In this document: positions 29,138-38,126 of the stretch, in pieces
Position numbering within the stretch: position 1 is the stretch's first letter
Layout of the letters: every line of letters starts with the position of its first letter
Source: Bacteriovoracaceae bacterium
GTDB lineage: Bacteria > Bdellovibrionota > Bacteriovoracia > Bacteriovoracales > Bacteriovoracaceae
Assembly (NCBI GenBank): GCA_018675575.1
Contig: JABGXW010000113.1
Coordinates: forward strand, 1 to 59,301
Length of the DNA: 59,301 nucleotides
Direction of reading: 5' to 3'
Notes under the pieces: generated by a model
What the model saw: the letters and a program-made list of their open reading frames with translations, nothing else
The model's database searches: none
Told to the model about the DNA's origin: nothing
Position numbers and translations under genes: made by a program

Positions 29138-30391
29138 TAATAATTTTCTAAGACCAATCTCTGAAAAACGATTTTTAAGTTGGAATCTTGTTCCATTTGA
29201 TTGCTGAATGTTAGAGCCACTTATCCCATTTTTACAGGCCCAACCTAATGCTAATGTGCCTATTGGCCTTTCTAATGTTCCACCTCCAGGGCCCGCTATT
29301 CCTGACCATGAAATGGCAATGTCTGTATTTAGACTTTTTAAAGTACCTTCGGCCATTTCTAAGGCCGTTTGTTCGCTTACTGCTCCATACGCTTTTAATG
29401 TTTCATCTTTCACATTGAGATACTTTGTCTTGAGATTATTACTGTAGGTGATAAAGCCTCCTTCGAAAACAGAAGATGATCCTGGGACATTAGTTATTTT
29501 AGAACTTGATAACCCGCCTGTACATGATTCACTAAATGAAAACGTAATGCTTTTTTCTGTACATTTTTTTACTATTAACTCAGGCAGTGACAAGTCTCCA
29601 TATTGCCAAACGTGTTCATTCAGTTGAGTTTCCGCTACCAGAGCTTGCATCGCCTTAAGAGCATTTTCATAATGAATATCATCAAATAGTGACACTATAA
29701 TATTAACACCTGATATCTGTGGTAATGATGAAACTTTTCCATAAACTGAAAAATCATTCCATAGAGAAGGATAAGCTTCAGTAAAAATTTGTTCTTCCGG
29801 AATGCCTTGAGTTTTAATAACAACCTGTTTCTTCGCTAAATCAGGACATATCTTTTCGTTAATAAGTTCAGGTAAGAAAACTTTTTCTAACATAATTTGA
29901 AACTCTCTTGGAACACCAGGAGCAATTAATAATTTTTGTACCTTCCCCTTTTCTTTTATAGTATAGATAAGCCCTGGAGCTAGACCGTTAAAGTTTTGCT
30001 GTGGCACAAAATCTTCTGGTATGAAATTGTAATTGTTTTGACCTAGTATCCATTCTTTACCGTATCTAGAATAATTCTCTTTTGTGACTTTTTCTCCAGC
30101 TTCTGATGCTATAAGCTTTTTATTAAATATCTTAGCTAAGCATTGTTTTGTTTTATCATCTTCTGTTGGTCCAAGTCCTCCCGTAATAAAAATGAGCTGA
30201 CTTCTATTGATAGAATGATTGATAGTATTTTCTATTTCTTTATAAGAATCTCCACAAATAGTAATATTATTTAATAGTAATCCCTTCTTGAACAATGTTT
30301 GGGCCAAAAAAGGTCCATTTAAGTCTGAAACTCTTCCATTTAATATCTCATCACCGATTATAATCAATTCTACTTTTAATTCTTTAGACAA
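29117..30391 (-). CDS. cinA: CinA-family protein (NMN deamidase / competence-damage protein)
   Basis: About 424 residues with the standard two-domain layout. The N-terminal MoCF-biosynthesis-like domain begins VELIIIGDEILNGRV and contains FITGGLGPTEDD; it is linked to ADP-ribose pyrophosphatase activity in characterised members. The C-terminal PncC-type nicotinamide-nucleotide amidase domain contains FSESCTGG and GAVSEQTALEMA. The role is pyridine-nucleotide salvage. I prefer the TTG at 30391, with AAAGG eight bases upstream, over an in-frame GTG at 30400. It is divergent from the next gene. Confidence 0.92.
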   Translation of the reverse strand: MSKELKVELIIIGDEILNGRVSDLNGPFLAQTLFKKGLLLNNITICGDSYKEIENTINHSINRSQLIFITGGLGPTEDDKTKQCLAKIFNKKLIASEAGEKVTKENYSRYGKEWILGQNNYNFIPEDFVPQQNFNGLAPGLIYTIKEKGKVQKLLIAPGVPREFQIMLEKVFLPELINEKICPDLAKKQVVIKTQGIPEEQIFTEAYPSLWNDFSVYGKVSSLPQISGVNIIVSLFDDIHYENALKAMQALVAETQLNEHVWQYGDLSLPELIVKKCTEKSITFSFSESCTGGLSSSKITNVPGSSSVFEGGFITYSNNLKTKYLNVKDETLKAYGAVSEQTALEMAEGTLKSLNTDIAISWSGIAGPGGGTLERPIGTLALGWACKNGISGSNIQQSNGTRFQLKNRFSEIGLRKLLSIIEVI

Positions 30392-30434
30392 TGGTCGCAC
30401 CTTTGCTAGATATAGGTTATATTTAGTATAGAAT

Positions 30435-32012
30435 ATGGCACAAAAAATACAAATAACATTACAATATGAAGAAAGTTTAGAGTCATTAGAAAAAAAAATA
30501 TCTGTAAAATGTCCAAATTTTCAAAATTATCGAATAATTTCTAAATCTCTAGATGCACGAGGCGCAAATCAAGGTAAAACTCCTACTTTCAAATATACTA
30601 TTGAAGTCATTAATCAAGGTGAGATATTTAGTCCTTATAAAGTTATATGTCATAATTTATCTCATAAATACAAAACATATTATCAAGTAGAAAAACCTAT
30701 AATTATTGGAGCAGGCCCTGCTGGTCTTTTTTGTGCATTAAGATTAGCTGAATATGGAATTCCATCAATTATAATAGAAAGAGGATCAAGGGCACATGAG
30801 CGAATGAAACATATTGCTAGACATTGGAGATACGGAGAATTTAATTCAGAAGATAATGTATGTTATGGAGAAGGTGGAGCGGGGCTTTTTAGTGATGGTA
30901 AATTAATCACAAGAATTAAAAGTCCATTTGTAGGTTATGTAATGCAAAAATTTGTAGAATTTGGTGCTCCCCCTGAAACTGCCTTTGTCTCAAACCCCCA
31001 TTTAGGTTCCAATAAAATACGTAGATTGATCTCAACTCTCACAGAGTATTTATTATCAAAAAAATGTGAAATACATTACAACTGCAAAGTTTCGGAATTT
31101 CTTTTTGATAGTAATGATTCTAATCAAGTGGTTGGAGTGAAAACATCAAATGGGAAATCATACCATTCAGATAATGTAGTCCTAGCTACAGGCCATTCTG
31201 CTAAAGAAATGTATAATTATTTACATCATAATAATGTTTCTCTTGAACATAAGGATTTTGCAGTAGGAGTAAGGGTTGAGCATCTAAGATCTGATATAGA
31301 TAAAATGCAATATGGATCATTCTCAGATAAAGGGTTAGTTTCTTCAAATTATAAATTAAGTCATTTTAATAATTCTTCAAATAAAGGTACTTATAGCTTT
31401 TGCATGTGCCCTGGAGGTTATGTTCTTTCATCGGGGACAGATTGTGATGGCATTGTTGTTAATGGCATGAGCAATTTTAAAAGAAATTCAAGGTGGTCAA
31501 ATTCGGCCTTAGTTGTTTCAGTTCAAAAAGGTGTAGACTTTTCGACTGATGATATTTTATCAGGAGTGAAGTTTCAAACAGATATAGAACAAAGGGCATT
31601 TCAGGCATCTAAGGCCCGGGCCTCTGGCAAAGAGATTCCGTCTCAAATGGTAAAAGACTTTTTAAATGACAAGGAGTCATTGAAGTTGACTAAAACCTCA
31701 TGTCCTTCAAAAGTTTTTTCAGAACAATTATCTACTCTCTTTCCAAATTTTATTAACGAACATTTAAAAACAGCATTTTGTGATTTCAACAGAAAAATTA
31801 AGGGATTTATTTCAAATAATGCTATGTTATTAGCTCCTGAAACAAGAACGTCTGCACCTTTAACTATTGCTAGAAATAAGGATACGTTGCAATCACTTTC
31901 TCATAAAGGGTTGTTTCCTTGTGGCGAAGGTTCGGGCCATGCTGGAGGCATAACATCTGCGGCGGTAGATGGAATAAAAGTAGCAGAATCTATAGTTTTA
32001 CCCTTGAAGTAG
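30435..32012 (+). CDS. FAD-dependent dehydrogenase, COG2509 type
   Basis: A 525-residue flavoprotein. A small N-terminal alpha/beta domain (to about 85) precedes a Rossmann FAD-binding motif IIGAGPAGLFCALRLAE. The block GEGGAGLFSDGKLITR and the C-terminal GEGSGHAGGITSAAVDG are characteristic of the COG2509 family, whose physiological substrate is not established. The spacing to the divergent cinA start is only 34-43 bases and no Shine-Dalgarno is apparent before the ATG. It is followed by the lipid cluster after 63 bases, but its membership in that cluster is doubtful because the family is widespread on its own. Confidence 0.8.
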   Translation: MAQKIQITLQYEESLESLEKKISVKCPNFQNYRIISKSLDARGANQGKTPTFKYTIEVINQGEIFSPYKVICHNLSHKYKTYYQVEKPIIIGAGPAGLFCALRLAEYGIPSIIIERGSRAHERMKHIARHWRYGEFNSEDNVCYGEGGAGLFSDGKLITRIKSPFVGYVMQKFVEFGAPPETAFVSNPHLGSNKIRRLISTLTEYLLSKKCEIHYNCKVSEFLFDSNDSNQVVGVKTSNGKSYHSDNVVLATGHSAKEMYNYLHHNNVSLEHKDFAVGVRVEHLRSDIDKMQYGSFSDKGLVSSNYKLSHFNNSSNKGTYSFCMCPGGYVLSSGTDCDGIVVNGMSNFKRNSRWSNSALVVSVQKGVDFSTDDILSGVKFQTDIEQRAFQASKARASGKEIPSQMVKDFLNDKESLKLTKTSCPSKVFSEQLSTLFPNFINEHLKTAFCDFNRKIKGFISNNAMLLAPETRTSAPLTIARNKDTLQSLSHKGLFPCGEGSGHAGGITSAAVDGIKVAESIVLPLK

Positions 32013-32075
32013 CGCGCAGCGCATATCCGAATATAAGGCATTAAGGTAAGGTATTCTGCAAATAAAGGGATTTTG

Positions 32076-33500
32076 ATGCTCTATAAAAAGAAAGATAAAA
32101 TAATTGACTGCTACGATGTCATCGTCATTGGATCTGGGCTGGCCGGACTTACAGCTGCTAATAAATTAGCAAAAGTAGGTCGTAAGGTACTTTTACTTGA
32201 GGCCCATAATAAACTAGGAGGATTTGCAACCTGGTTTAAACGTAAAAACGGTGACAAAATTTTTGATATAAGTTTGCACGGTTTTCCTATGGGGATGAAA
32301 AAAACTTGCCGCAAGTATTGGTCTAAGGAAATCGCAGATAATATCAAACAATTAAGTAAAGTCCGGTTTATTAATCCCTACTATGATATTGAGTCTGATT
32401 TTACCCGTGAAGATTTTACCAAAATTCTCATAGAAAAGTTTAATGTCTCTAAAGAAAATGTCTTAGGATTTTTTGAAGAATTAGAAAAAATGAATTTCTA
32501 TGATAATTCTACAATGACTAATAGGGAATTATTTCAAAAGTTTTTCCCTGACCGAAATGACATCGTCAGATTTTTACTCGAACCAATTGTTTACGCAAAC
32601 GGTTCTACATTGGAAGACCCCGCAATTACCTATGGAATAGTATTTTCAAATTTTATGAGTAAAGGCGTATATGTCTATAGAGGTGGTACTGATGATATGA
32701 TTCATCGAATGAAAGAGGTTTTACTTTCAAATGGTGTAGATATTAAAATGCATTCAAAAATTGAAAGAATCCATGTTAAGAATAAAGTTGTTCAAGGTGT
32801 AATCCTCGATGGTGAATTAATAAAAGCGAATTCAGTTCTCTCTAATGCAAACTTAAAATCAACTGTTTTAAAAATGGTTGAACAAAATCAAATTTCAAAA
32901 GAGTTTAAAGAAAAAACTGAGGCCGTTAGATTAAATACATCTAGTTGTCAGGTGTATATGGGTATAAGACATGGTGAGACTATTCCAAATATAGGTGAAC
33001 TTGTTTTTTATTCTGAAGATAAAACGTTTGATACTGATTTATTACTTTCTCCAAAAATAGGTAGTCAAACCTTTTCAATATATTATCCTAATATGAGACC
33101 TGAAAAAGGGGAACATTACGCAATTGTTTCTTCTTCAAATGCACGCTACTGTGACTGGGAAAAATTATCTGAAGACGATTATTTAAAGCAAAAAGAATTT
33201 GTGATTGAGAGAGCTTTGGCTGGTATTGAGAAAATCATCCCTGGTGTTAGAGACAAAATAGACTTTGTGGAATGTTCATCTCCTCTAACTTTTAAAAAAT
33301 ATACTCATCATGAGAAAGGTTCTAGCTTTGGAACTAAATTTGAGGGATTAGATATATCTATGAACCTCCACAAGGAAATCAAAGGGTTATTTCACGCCGG
33401 ATCTGTTGGCATAATCATGTCTGGTTGGTTGGGAGCTGCTAATTATGGTGTTATACAATCTCACACAGTAGATAACTATCTTGATACTGTCGTTAAGTGA
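32076..33500 (+). CDS. CrtI-like FAD-dependent oxidoreductase 1 (lipid cluster)
   Basis: A 474-residue flavoprotein of the phytoene desaturase/retinol saturase superfamily. The dinucleotide-binding motif is VIGSGLAGLTAANKLAK followed by LLLEAHNKLGG; FDISLHGF follows, and the C terminus has an FHAGSVGIIMSGWLGAANYG block that closes the FAD site. ATG at 32076 has AAAGGG upstream; a TTG at 32073 is also in frame. Family members desaturate, saturate or isomerise polyenes. It heads the plus-strand operon with FabG-, FabZ- and FabI-like genes and is paralogous to the flavoprotein at 40077, so I infer action on an acyl chain of the cluster product rather than on a carotenoid. Confidence 0.8.
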   Translation: MLYKKKDKIIDCYDVIVIGSGLAGLTAANKLAKVGRKVLLLEAHNKLGGFATWFKRKNGDKIFDISLHGFPMGMKKTCRKYWSKEIADNIKQLSKVRFINPYYDIESDFTREDFTKILIEKFNVSKENVLGFFEELEKMNFYDNSTMTNRELFQKFFPDRNDIVRFLLEPIVYANGSTLEDPAITYGIVFSNFMSKGVYVYRGGTDDMIHRMKEVLLSNGVDIKMHSKIERIHVKNKVVQGVILDGELIKANSVLSNANLKSTVLKMVEQNQISKEFKEKTEAVRLNTSSCQVYMGIRHGETIPNIGELVFYSEDKTFDTDLLLSPKIGSQTFSIYYPNMRPEKGEHYAIVSSSNARYCDWEKLSEDDYLKQKEFVIERALAGIEKIIPGVRDKIDFVECSSPLTFKKYTHHEKGSSFGTKFEGLDISMNLHKEIKGLFHAGSVGIIMSGWLGAANYGVIQSHTVDNYLDTVVK

Positions 33501-33516
33501 CAATAAAAGGAATTAT

Positions 33517-34272
33517 ATGAATGCTCAAGTTAAATTTGATTATACTGACCAGTTAATAGTTATTACTGGTGGAACAAGAGGTATTGGCAGGGCGCTAACA
33601 GAACATTTTCTACGTGCTAATGCTAAAGTTATTGCTACTTACAGAAGTAATGATGAAAAAGCGGAACAACTTAAAACGGAATACTCTGATTTTTCTGAGC
33701 GTCTTATATTAAGAAAATTTGATGTTTCTAATGCGGAGGAAGTTAAAACATTTTGGACAGAGCTTTCAGCAAATCACAATAATTGTTCCGTTTTAATAAA
33801 TAACTCGGGTATACGAAGAGATTCAGTAATGGCATCAATGGAAAATTCAAATTGGGATGCAGTTCTTGATACAAATCTTAAAGGGACCTTCTTAATGTCA
33901 AAAGAAGCTGTACTTTATTTTATGAAAAAAAGATATGGAAGAATTATAAACATGAGCTCAGTTGGTGGTAAGTTAGGACTTCCTGGTCAAGCTAATTACG
34001 CAGCTTCTAAGGCAGCGCAAGTTGCTATGTCTAAAGTGTTATCAAAAGAAGTGGGAAAAAGAAATATTACTGTAAATAATGTATTACCTGGTTTTATTGA
34101 TACAGAATTATTGGCCGACCTTCCTGATGAACAAATAAAAGAATATAAGAGACAAATACCTATAAAAAGATTCGGTACGACTACAGAGGTTGCTAATACA
34201 GTCCTATTTTTGGCCTCAAAAGAGGCAGCATACATCAATGGAGCATCAATTGAAGTAAGTGGAGGTCTTTAA
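33517..34272 (+). CDS. 3-oxoacyl-ACP reductase, FabG-type SDR
   Basis: A 251-residue short-chain dehydrogenase. The cofactor motif is TGGTRGIGRA at about 17-26, then the NNSGI block and the catalytic triad S147 or S148, Y161 and K165 (YAASK). It reduces beta-ketoacyl chains with NADPH in fatty-acid elongation. I chose the ATG at 33517, which has AAAGGA eight bases upstream, rather than a longer start inside the preceding gene. The stop overlaps the FabZ start (TAATG). Its place among KAS, ACP, FabZ- and FabI-like genes supports a dedicated elongation role. Confidence 0.88.
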   Translation: MNAQVKFDYTDQLIVITGGTRGIGRALTEHFLRANAKVIATYRSNDEKAEQLKTEYSDFSERLILRKFDVSNAEEVKTFWTELSANHNNCSVLINNSGIRRDSVMASMENSNWDAVLDTNLKGTFLMSKEAVLYFMKKRYGRIINMSSVGGKLGLPGQANYAASKAAQVAMSKVLSKEVGKRNITVNNVLPGFIDTELLADLPDEQIKEYKRQIPIKRFGTTTEVANTVLFLASKEAAYINGASIEVSGGL

Positions 34273-34676
34273 TGAATATTAAAGATCTTATTCCCCAACG
34301 AGAACCATTTTTATTTATTGATGAAATTGTTGAAAAGGGAAAAGACAAAATCCTAACGTCCTATTTGGTTAAAGGCACTGAAGATTTTTTTAAGGGACAC
34401 TTTCCAGGTAATCCCATCATGCCAGGAGTCTTACTACAAGAAGCGCTCTTTCAGACCGGCGCGGCCTTAATTTCTGGAAACTCTGAAGGAATTGGTGTTG
34501 TCACTAAAGTTTCAAACGCAAAGTTTAAATCTCTAGTAAGACCCAATGATAATCTCTGTATGGAGGTCATTTTAGATGACCAACTTTTGAATGCCTATTA
34601 CTTTAAAGGAAAAATAAGAGTGAATGGTAAAATAGTTGCTGCAGTTGATTTTAATTGTGCATTAATTCAAAACTAG
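34272..34676 (+). CDS. 3-hydroxyacyl-ACP dehydratase, FabZ-type hotdog
   Basis: A 134-residue single-hotdog dehydratase of normal FabZ size. The active-site histidine H43 lies in FKGHFPGNPIMPGV and the acidic partner E57 in LLQEALFQ. It removes water from 3-hydroxyacyl-ACP to give the trans-2-enoyl chain. It is translationally coupled to the ketoreductase upstream and 9 nt from the enoyl-reductase-like gene. A FabA-type isomerase would normally have Asp, not Glu, in the helix, so FabZ-type activity is favoured. Confidence 0.9.
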   Translation: MNIKDLIPQREPFLFIDEIVEKGKDKILTSYLVKGTEDFFKGHFPGNPIMPGVLLQEALFQTGAALISGNSEGIGVVTKVSNAKFKSLVRPNDNLCMEVILDDQLLNAYYFKGKIRVNGKIVAAVDFNCALIQN

Positions 34677-34685
34677 AGGACTATT

Positions 34686-35483
34686 ATGGATTTTTTAAAA
34701 GTTGTTGATAAAATATTTCTCATAACTGGTGTAAGTAATAAGAAATCAGTAGCATTTCATACCGCTAGGACTTTGAAGAACAATGGAGCAAAATTAATAT
34801 TTACAGTTCAGTCAAATGAGCATGTGAAAAGGGTCGAAAAACTATTTCCTGATGAAAAAGTTTACTTATTAAATGTTGAAGATGAAGAAGCAATTAGAAA
34901 CTTTGGTTTAAAACTTAGGTCTGATAATATTTCATTAGCAGGAATGCTTCACTCTATTGCTTTTGCAAATTATTCTGATGGTATTAAACCATTTCATGAA
35001 ACAGTTTATAAAGATTATGTCCAAGCAAGCCAAATTTCAGTTTTTTCACTAATAGCAATTTCTAACGCAATAAAACCTTGTCTCAAAAATGATGCCTCTG
35101 TAGTAACTGTATCTATTTCAAATACTAGGGCCACTAATTATGGTTATATGGGACCACTTAAAGCTGCTCTTGATTCTTCTGTCGCGTTCCTTGCAAAATC
35201 ATTTTCAAAAGACTCAAAAGTTAGATTCAATGCCGTTTGCTCTGGACCATTAAAAACTTCAGCATCAGCAGGAATTCCAGGTTATGTTAATAATTATCTT
35301 TATGCTGAAAAACTTACATTAAGACAAGAAGCTCTCTCTACTTCTGAAGTTGCAGACAGTATATGTTATCTATTAAGTCCACGTTCAAGTGGAATTAATG
35401 CCACAGGACTGTTAATTGATGCAGGAATGAGCTGTAACTACTTCGATGAAGACATAGTCAATACAATCGCCGACAACCTGTAA
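34686..35483 (+). CDS. Enoyl-ACP reductase-like SDR (FabI-like)
   Basis: A 265-residue divergent SDR with FabI features: TGVSNKKSVAF near residue 14 (as GVANKRSIA in FabI), MLHSIAFA, a Y152-x6-K159 pair (YGYMGPLK) and SGPLKTSASAGI near the substrate loop. The position equivalent to the upstream FabI tyrosine (Tyr146 in E. coli) appears to be Ile144, by my own alignment. It should complete a KAS-KR-DH-ER cycle, but the substitution may shift specificity. It is the last gene of the plus arm, ending 5 nt from the convergent oleD stop with no obvious terminator. Confidence 0.8.
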   Translation: MDFLKVVDKIFLITGVSNKKSVAFHTARTLKNNGAKLIFTVQSNEHVKRVEKLFPDEKVYLLNVEDEEAIRNFGLKLRSDNISLAGMLHSIAFANYSDGIKPFHETVYKDYVQASQISVFSLIAISNAIKPCLKNDASVVTVSISNTRATNYGYMGPLKAALDSSVAFLAKSFSKDSKVRFNAVCSGPLKTSASAGIPGYVNNYLYAEKLTLRQEALSTSEVADSICYLLSPRSSGINATGLLIDAGMSCNYFDEDIVNTIADNL

Positions 35484-35488
35484 ATATC

Positions 35489-36496
35489 TTACTTTTTTCT
35501 CAATCTATGTAAGCTTTCCTCAATAGAAATTGATGGAGAATAATTAAAGTCTTTGGATGCATTTTTATGACAAAAATAATGGCTTTTTGCTAATTGGCAG
35601 GCCATAAATCGAGTCATTGGAGGGTCGGCATTATACTGACGTGTTAAGCGTAATACAATTTCAATCAAACTACCTATAATATAGGCAAAATTAAAGGAAA
35701 TCATTTGATTGACTTTAGTTTGACCACAAGACTCAAGCAATTGATTAACAAATTCCCAAAGATTTACTGGCCTTTCTTGACCGATAAAATAGGGACTTGA
35801 TTGAATATTTTTATTTGAATCAATACTTTCAAGAATTTGTGTATGTGCTTTTGCTGCATTTTCAACATAGATGACATCTACTAGGTTTTGACCTAATCCA
35901 ATTTGTTTAAGTCGTCCTTGTATCTTGGCCTTAATTAATCTTGGCAGTAAATTGGGATCATCTTCTCCATAAATCAGATGTGGTCTAAGAGCTGCTGTTC
36001 GTAATACATTTTGGTCTTCTTTTAAAACAAGGTCTTCTGCAATTGCCTTTGTCTTAGCATAAGCGCTTAAATAATGTTTTGGATATGGTTGTGTTTCATC
36101 AACACCTTCAAGGTCATCTTTTTCAAATACTACTGATGGGGAGCTTGTAAAAATAAAGCGTTTAATATGATATTTTTTAGCACAATTTAAAAGCTCTTTG
36201 GTTCCTTCAACATTTACTTCATAAAAATCTCTATAGCGCCCCCACATGCCAATCTTAGCAGCAACATGAATAATAGAATCAAATTGATTCTTTTCAAAAG
36301 CTTGCTTTATATTTTGTGGGTTATTTAAATTACCTGTAATGGTTTTAATACCTAAAGTATCTAACTTTTCATGATGTGATCTTGAAAAGTTAGTAACTTT
36401 ATGACCGGAATTAATTAAATCCTTGGCAATGTTAAATCCTAAAAAGCCACCAGCACCAGTCATTAATATATTATAAGATAGTTTGGATTTTGGCAT
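35489..36496 (-). CDS. oleD: OleD, 2-alkyl-3-ketoalkanoic acid reductase
   Basis: A 335-residue extended SDR/epimerase-type protein. The NAD(P) motif is TGAGGFLG (13-20), and the catalytic residues are Ser in FTSSPSVVF (118-119), Y146 and K150. The combination KIGMWGRYRDFYEVNV, TSSPSVVF and ALRPHLIYGEDDPNLLPRLI is typical of OleD. OleD reduces the OleA product to the 2-alkyl-3-hydroxyacid that OleC then cyclises. Its ATG overlaps the oleC stop (TAATG). The set OleA-B-C-D in order makes the call much stronger than the family alone. Confidence 0.92.
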   Translation of the reverse strand: MPKSKLSYNILMTGAGGFLGFNIAKDLINSGHKVTNFSRSHHEKLDTLGIKTITGNLNNPQNIKQAFEKNQFDSIIHVAAKIGMWGRYRDFYEVNVEGTKELLNCAKKYHIKRFIFTSSPSVVFEKDDLEGVDETQPYPKHYLSAYAKTKAIAEDLVLKEDQNVLRTAALRPHLIYGEDDPNLLPRLIKAKIQGRLKQIGLGQNLVDVIYVENAAKAHTQILESIDSNKNIQSSPYFIGQERPVNLWEFVNQLLESCGQTKVNQMISFNFAYIIGSLIEIVLRLTRQYNADPPMTRFMACQLAKSHYFCHKNASKDFNYSPSISIEESLHRLRKK

Positions 36497-38118
36497 TATG
36501 AGTGGCCACCGAACTCGTTTTTAAGCTTAATACGATCTATTTTAATATTATGACGAACATCTACAGGAAATGATTTTTTAAAAAATACATTTGTAACATG
36601 TTGAGTTTTTTTATGTGATTGAGATAGATTTAATAATTGTTTTCGTAACTTTCTATTAAATAAAAAGAATCGTTGAAAACTTTGAGCCGGTTCAATAATG
36701 ATAGCAGATTTGTTATTATAGGGAATAAGGGCGGATCTTTTTACATTTGGATCTTTGTTAAAAATGGCCTCAGATTGAATTGGAGAATGAATTTTTCCTT
36801 CAATTATGACTTTATGTGCACACCGGCCACAAAACCAGAGCGCCCCATCACTATCAATGTAACCCATATCACCCATTCTATGCCAAAAGCTGTCTCCATC
36901 AGGAATTTTTGTAAATTCAGTTTTTTCTTTTGCATTAAAATAGGCCTTCGTTGCAACCTCTGATTTAACTATTATTTCACCAATATTCCAAGGGTCCATT
37001 TCGACTAGGTTTGAAACATTTTTAATCAAATTATCTGTCTGTTTTATCACTTTGATTTGCACTTGTTCTAATGGCCTTCCTATACAGGTACCTTGCCCTA
37101 ATAAATTAGAGTCAGTCTTGCTGCCTTCCAGTTCTCTGCCAGAAATGCAAGAAATAGGTAAGCACTCTGTTGCACCATAAGGAGTATAAGTCGTTCCATT
37201 AGGCAATATTTTTGACCACATTTTATGTATATCAGGAGAGACTGGGGCACCAAACATAACTAAGTATTTTACTGATTCAAGTTTAATGCTCTTTTTTAAG
37301 CAATACTCACCAACTCTTTCCCAGATAGCAGGTGAGCCTGCAATGAATGTTGCTTTTTGATCCAGAATATTTTGAACGAGGTTCTTTGCTTTCACTTTTG
37401 CAGGTCTTGATGGATCCATATCTGGAATCACTGAGGTCATTCCCATACTCATAGTAAATAAAGAAAATAATGGAAAACCAGGGAGATCAATGTCACTTTC
37501 AGTCAGATTGAAAAGTTTTTGTAACATGAGAGTTTGAGTAGCAAATATATGATGAGTATATTCAACACCTTTCGGTGTTCCGGTTCCACCACTAGTAAAT
37601 AGTATTGCAGCGAGATCGTGATCGTTAATATTTTCGACTTCTTTATTTACTTCTGGAACATTGATTGTTCTCCAAGGAATTATACTGAGTGCTGAAGATG
37701 TACTATTTCCAGTTGTAAACTTGTATTTAATGTTTTTAAACACAGACTTAAAAACTTTAGAAAGCAAATGTACTTTTGGAATAGACACCATGGCATCAGG
37801 TTGCATATGTTCAATTGCTTTAAAAATATTTTTTCTTCCCATACCTGGATCAATAAAAATAGGAATGGCCCCAATTTTAAAAAGTGAGAATGTTATAATT
37901 GGAAAATCTAAAGAAGGTTTTACAAACATTAGGACTTTCATCCCTTTTTTTATTCCATTTCTCTTGAAACCTAAGGAGTATTGTATCGAACGAGTTTTAA
38001 ACTCAGTAAAACTTAATGAAGTGTATTCATATTTTCGACCGAGTTTATGCGGCATCATGATGGCCGTCTTATTTGGAAATAAATCAGCTTGCTTGTATAT
38101 TAATTCCGAAATATTCAT
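36496..38118 (-). CDS. oleC: OleC, beta-lactone synthetase (ANL superfamily)
   Basis: A 540-residue adenylating enzyme. The P-loop is TSGGTGTPKG at 175-184. The block FPIITFSLFKIGAIPIFIDP with PGMGR is characteristic of OleC, as is the C-terminal FPVDVRHNIKIDR. OleC adenylates the 2-alkyl-3-hydroxyacid and closes it to a cis beta-lactone instead of transferring the acyl group to CoA. It lies 8 nt after oleB and is coupled to oleD. Without the neighbours it might be annotated as a fatty-acid CoA ligase; context and motifs argue against that. Confidence 0.92.
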   Translation of the reverse strand: MNISELIYKQADLFPNKTAIMMPHKLGRKYEYTSLSFTEFKTRSIQYSLGFKRNGIKKGMKVLMFVKPSLDFPIITFSLFKIGAIPIFIDPGMGRKNIFKAIEHMQPDAMVSIPKVHLLSKVFKSVFKNIKYKFTTGNSTSSALSIIPWRTINVPEVNKEVENINDHDLAAILFTSGGTGTPKGVEYTHHIFATQTLMLQKLFNLTESDIDLPGFPLFSLFTMSMGMTSVIPDMDPSRPAKVKAKNLVQNILDQKATFIAGSPAIWERVGEYCLKKSIKLESVKYLVMFGAPVSPDIHKMWSKILPNGTTYTPYGATECLPISCISGRELEGSKTDSNLLGQGTCIGRPLEQVQIKVIKQTDNLIKNVSNLVEMDPWNIGEIIVKSEVATKAYFNAKEKTEFTKIPDGDSFWHRMGDMGYIDSDGALWFCGRCAHKVIIEGKIHSPIQSEAIFNKDPNVKRSALIPYNNKSAIIIEPAQSFQRFFLFNRKLRKQLLNLSQSHKKTQHVTNVFFKKSFPVDVRHNIKIDRIKLKNEFGGHS

Positions 38119-38126
38119 TGTATAAC

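Noticed and set aside
37661..38125. 154-codon plus-strand ORF inside oleC
   Set aside because: A shadow of the minus-strand oleC frame with no supporting ribosome-binding site or motif; the same applies to similar ORFs at 16421-16828, 45006-45344 and 47890-48294.
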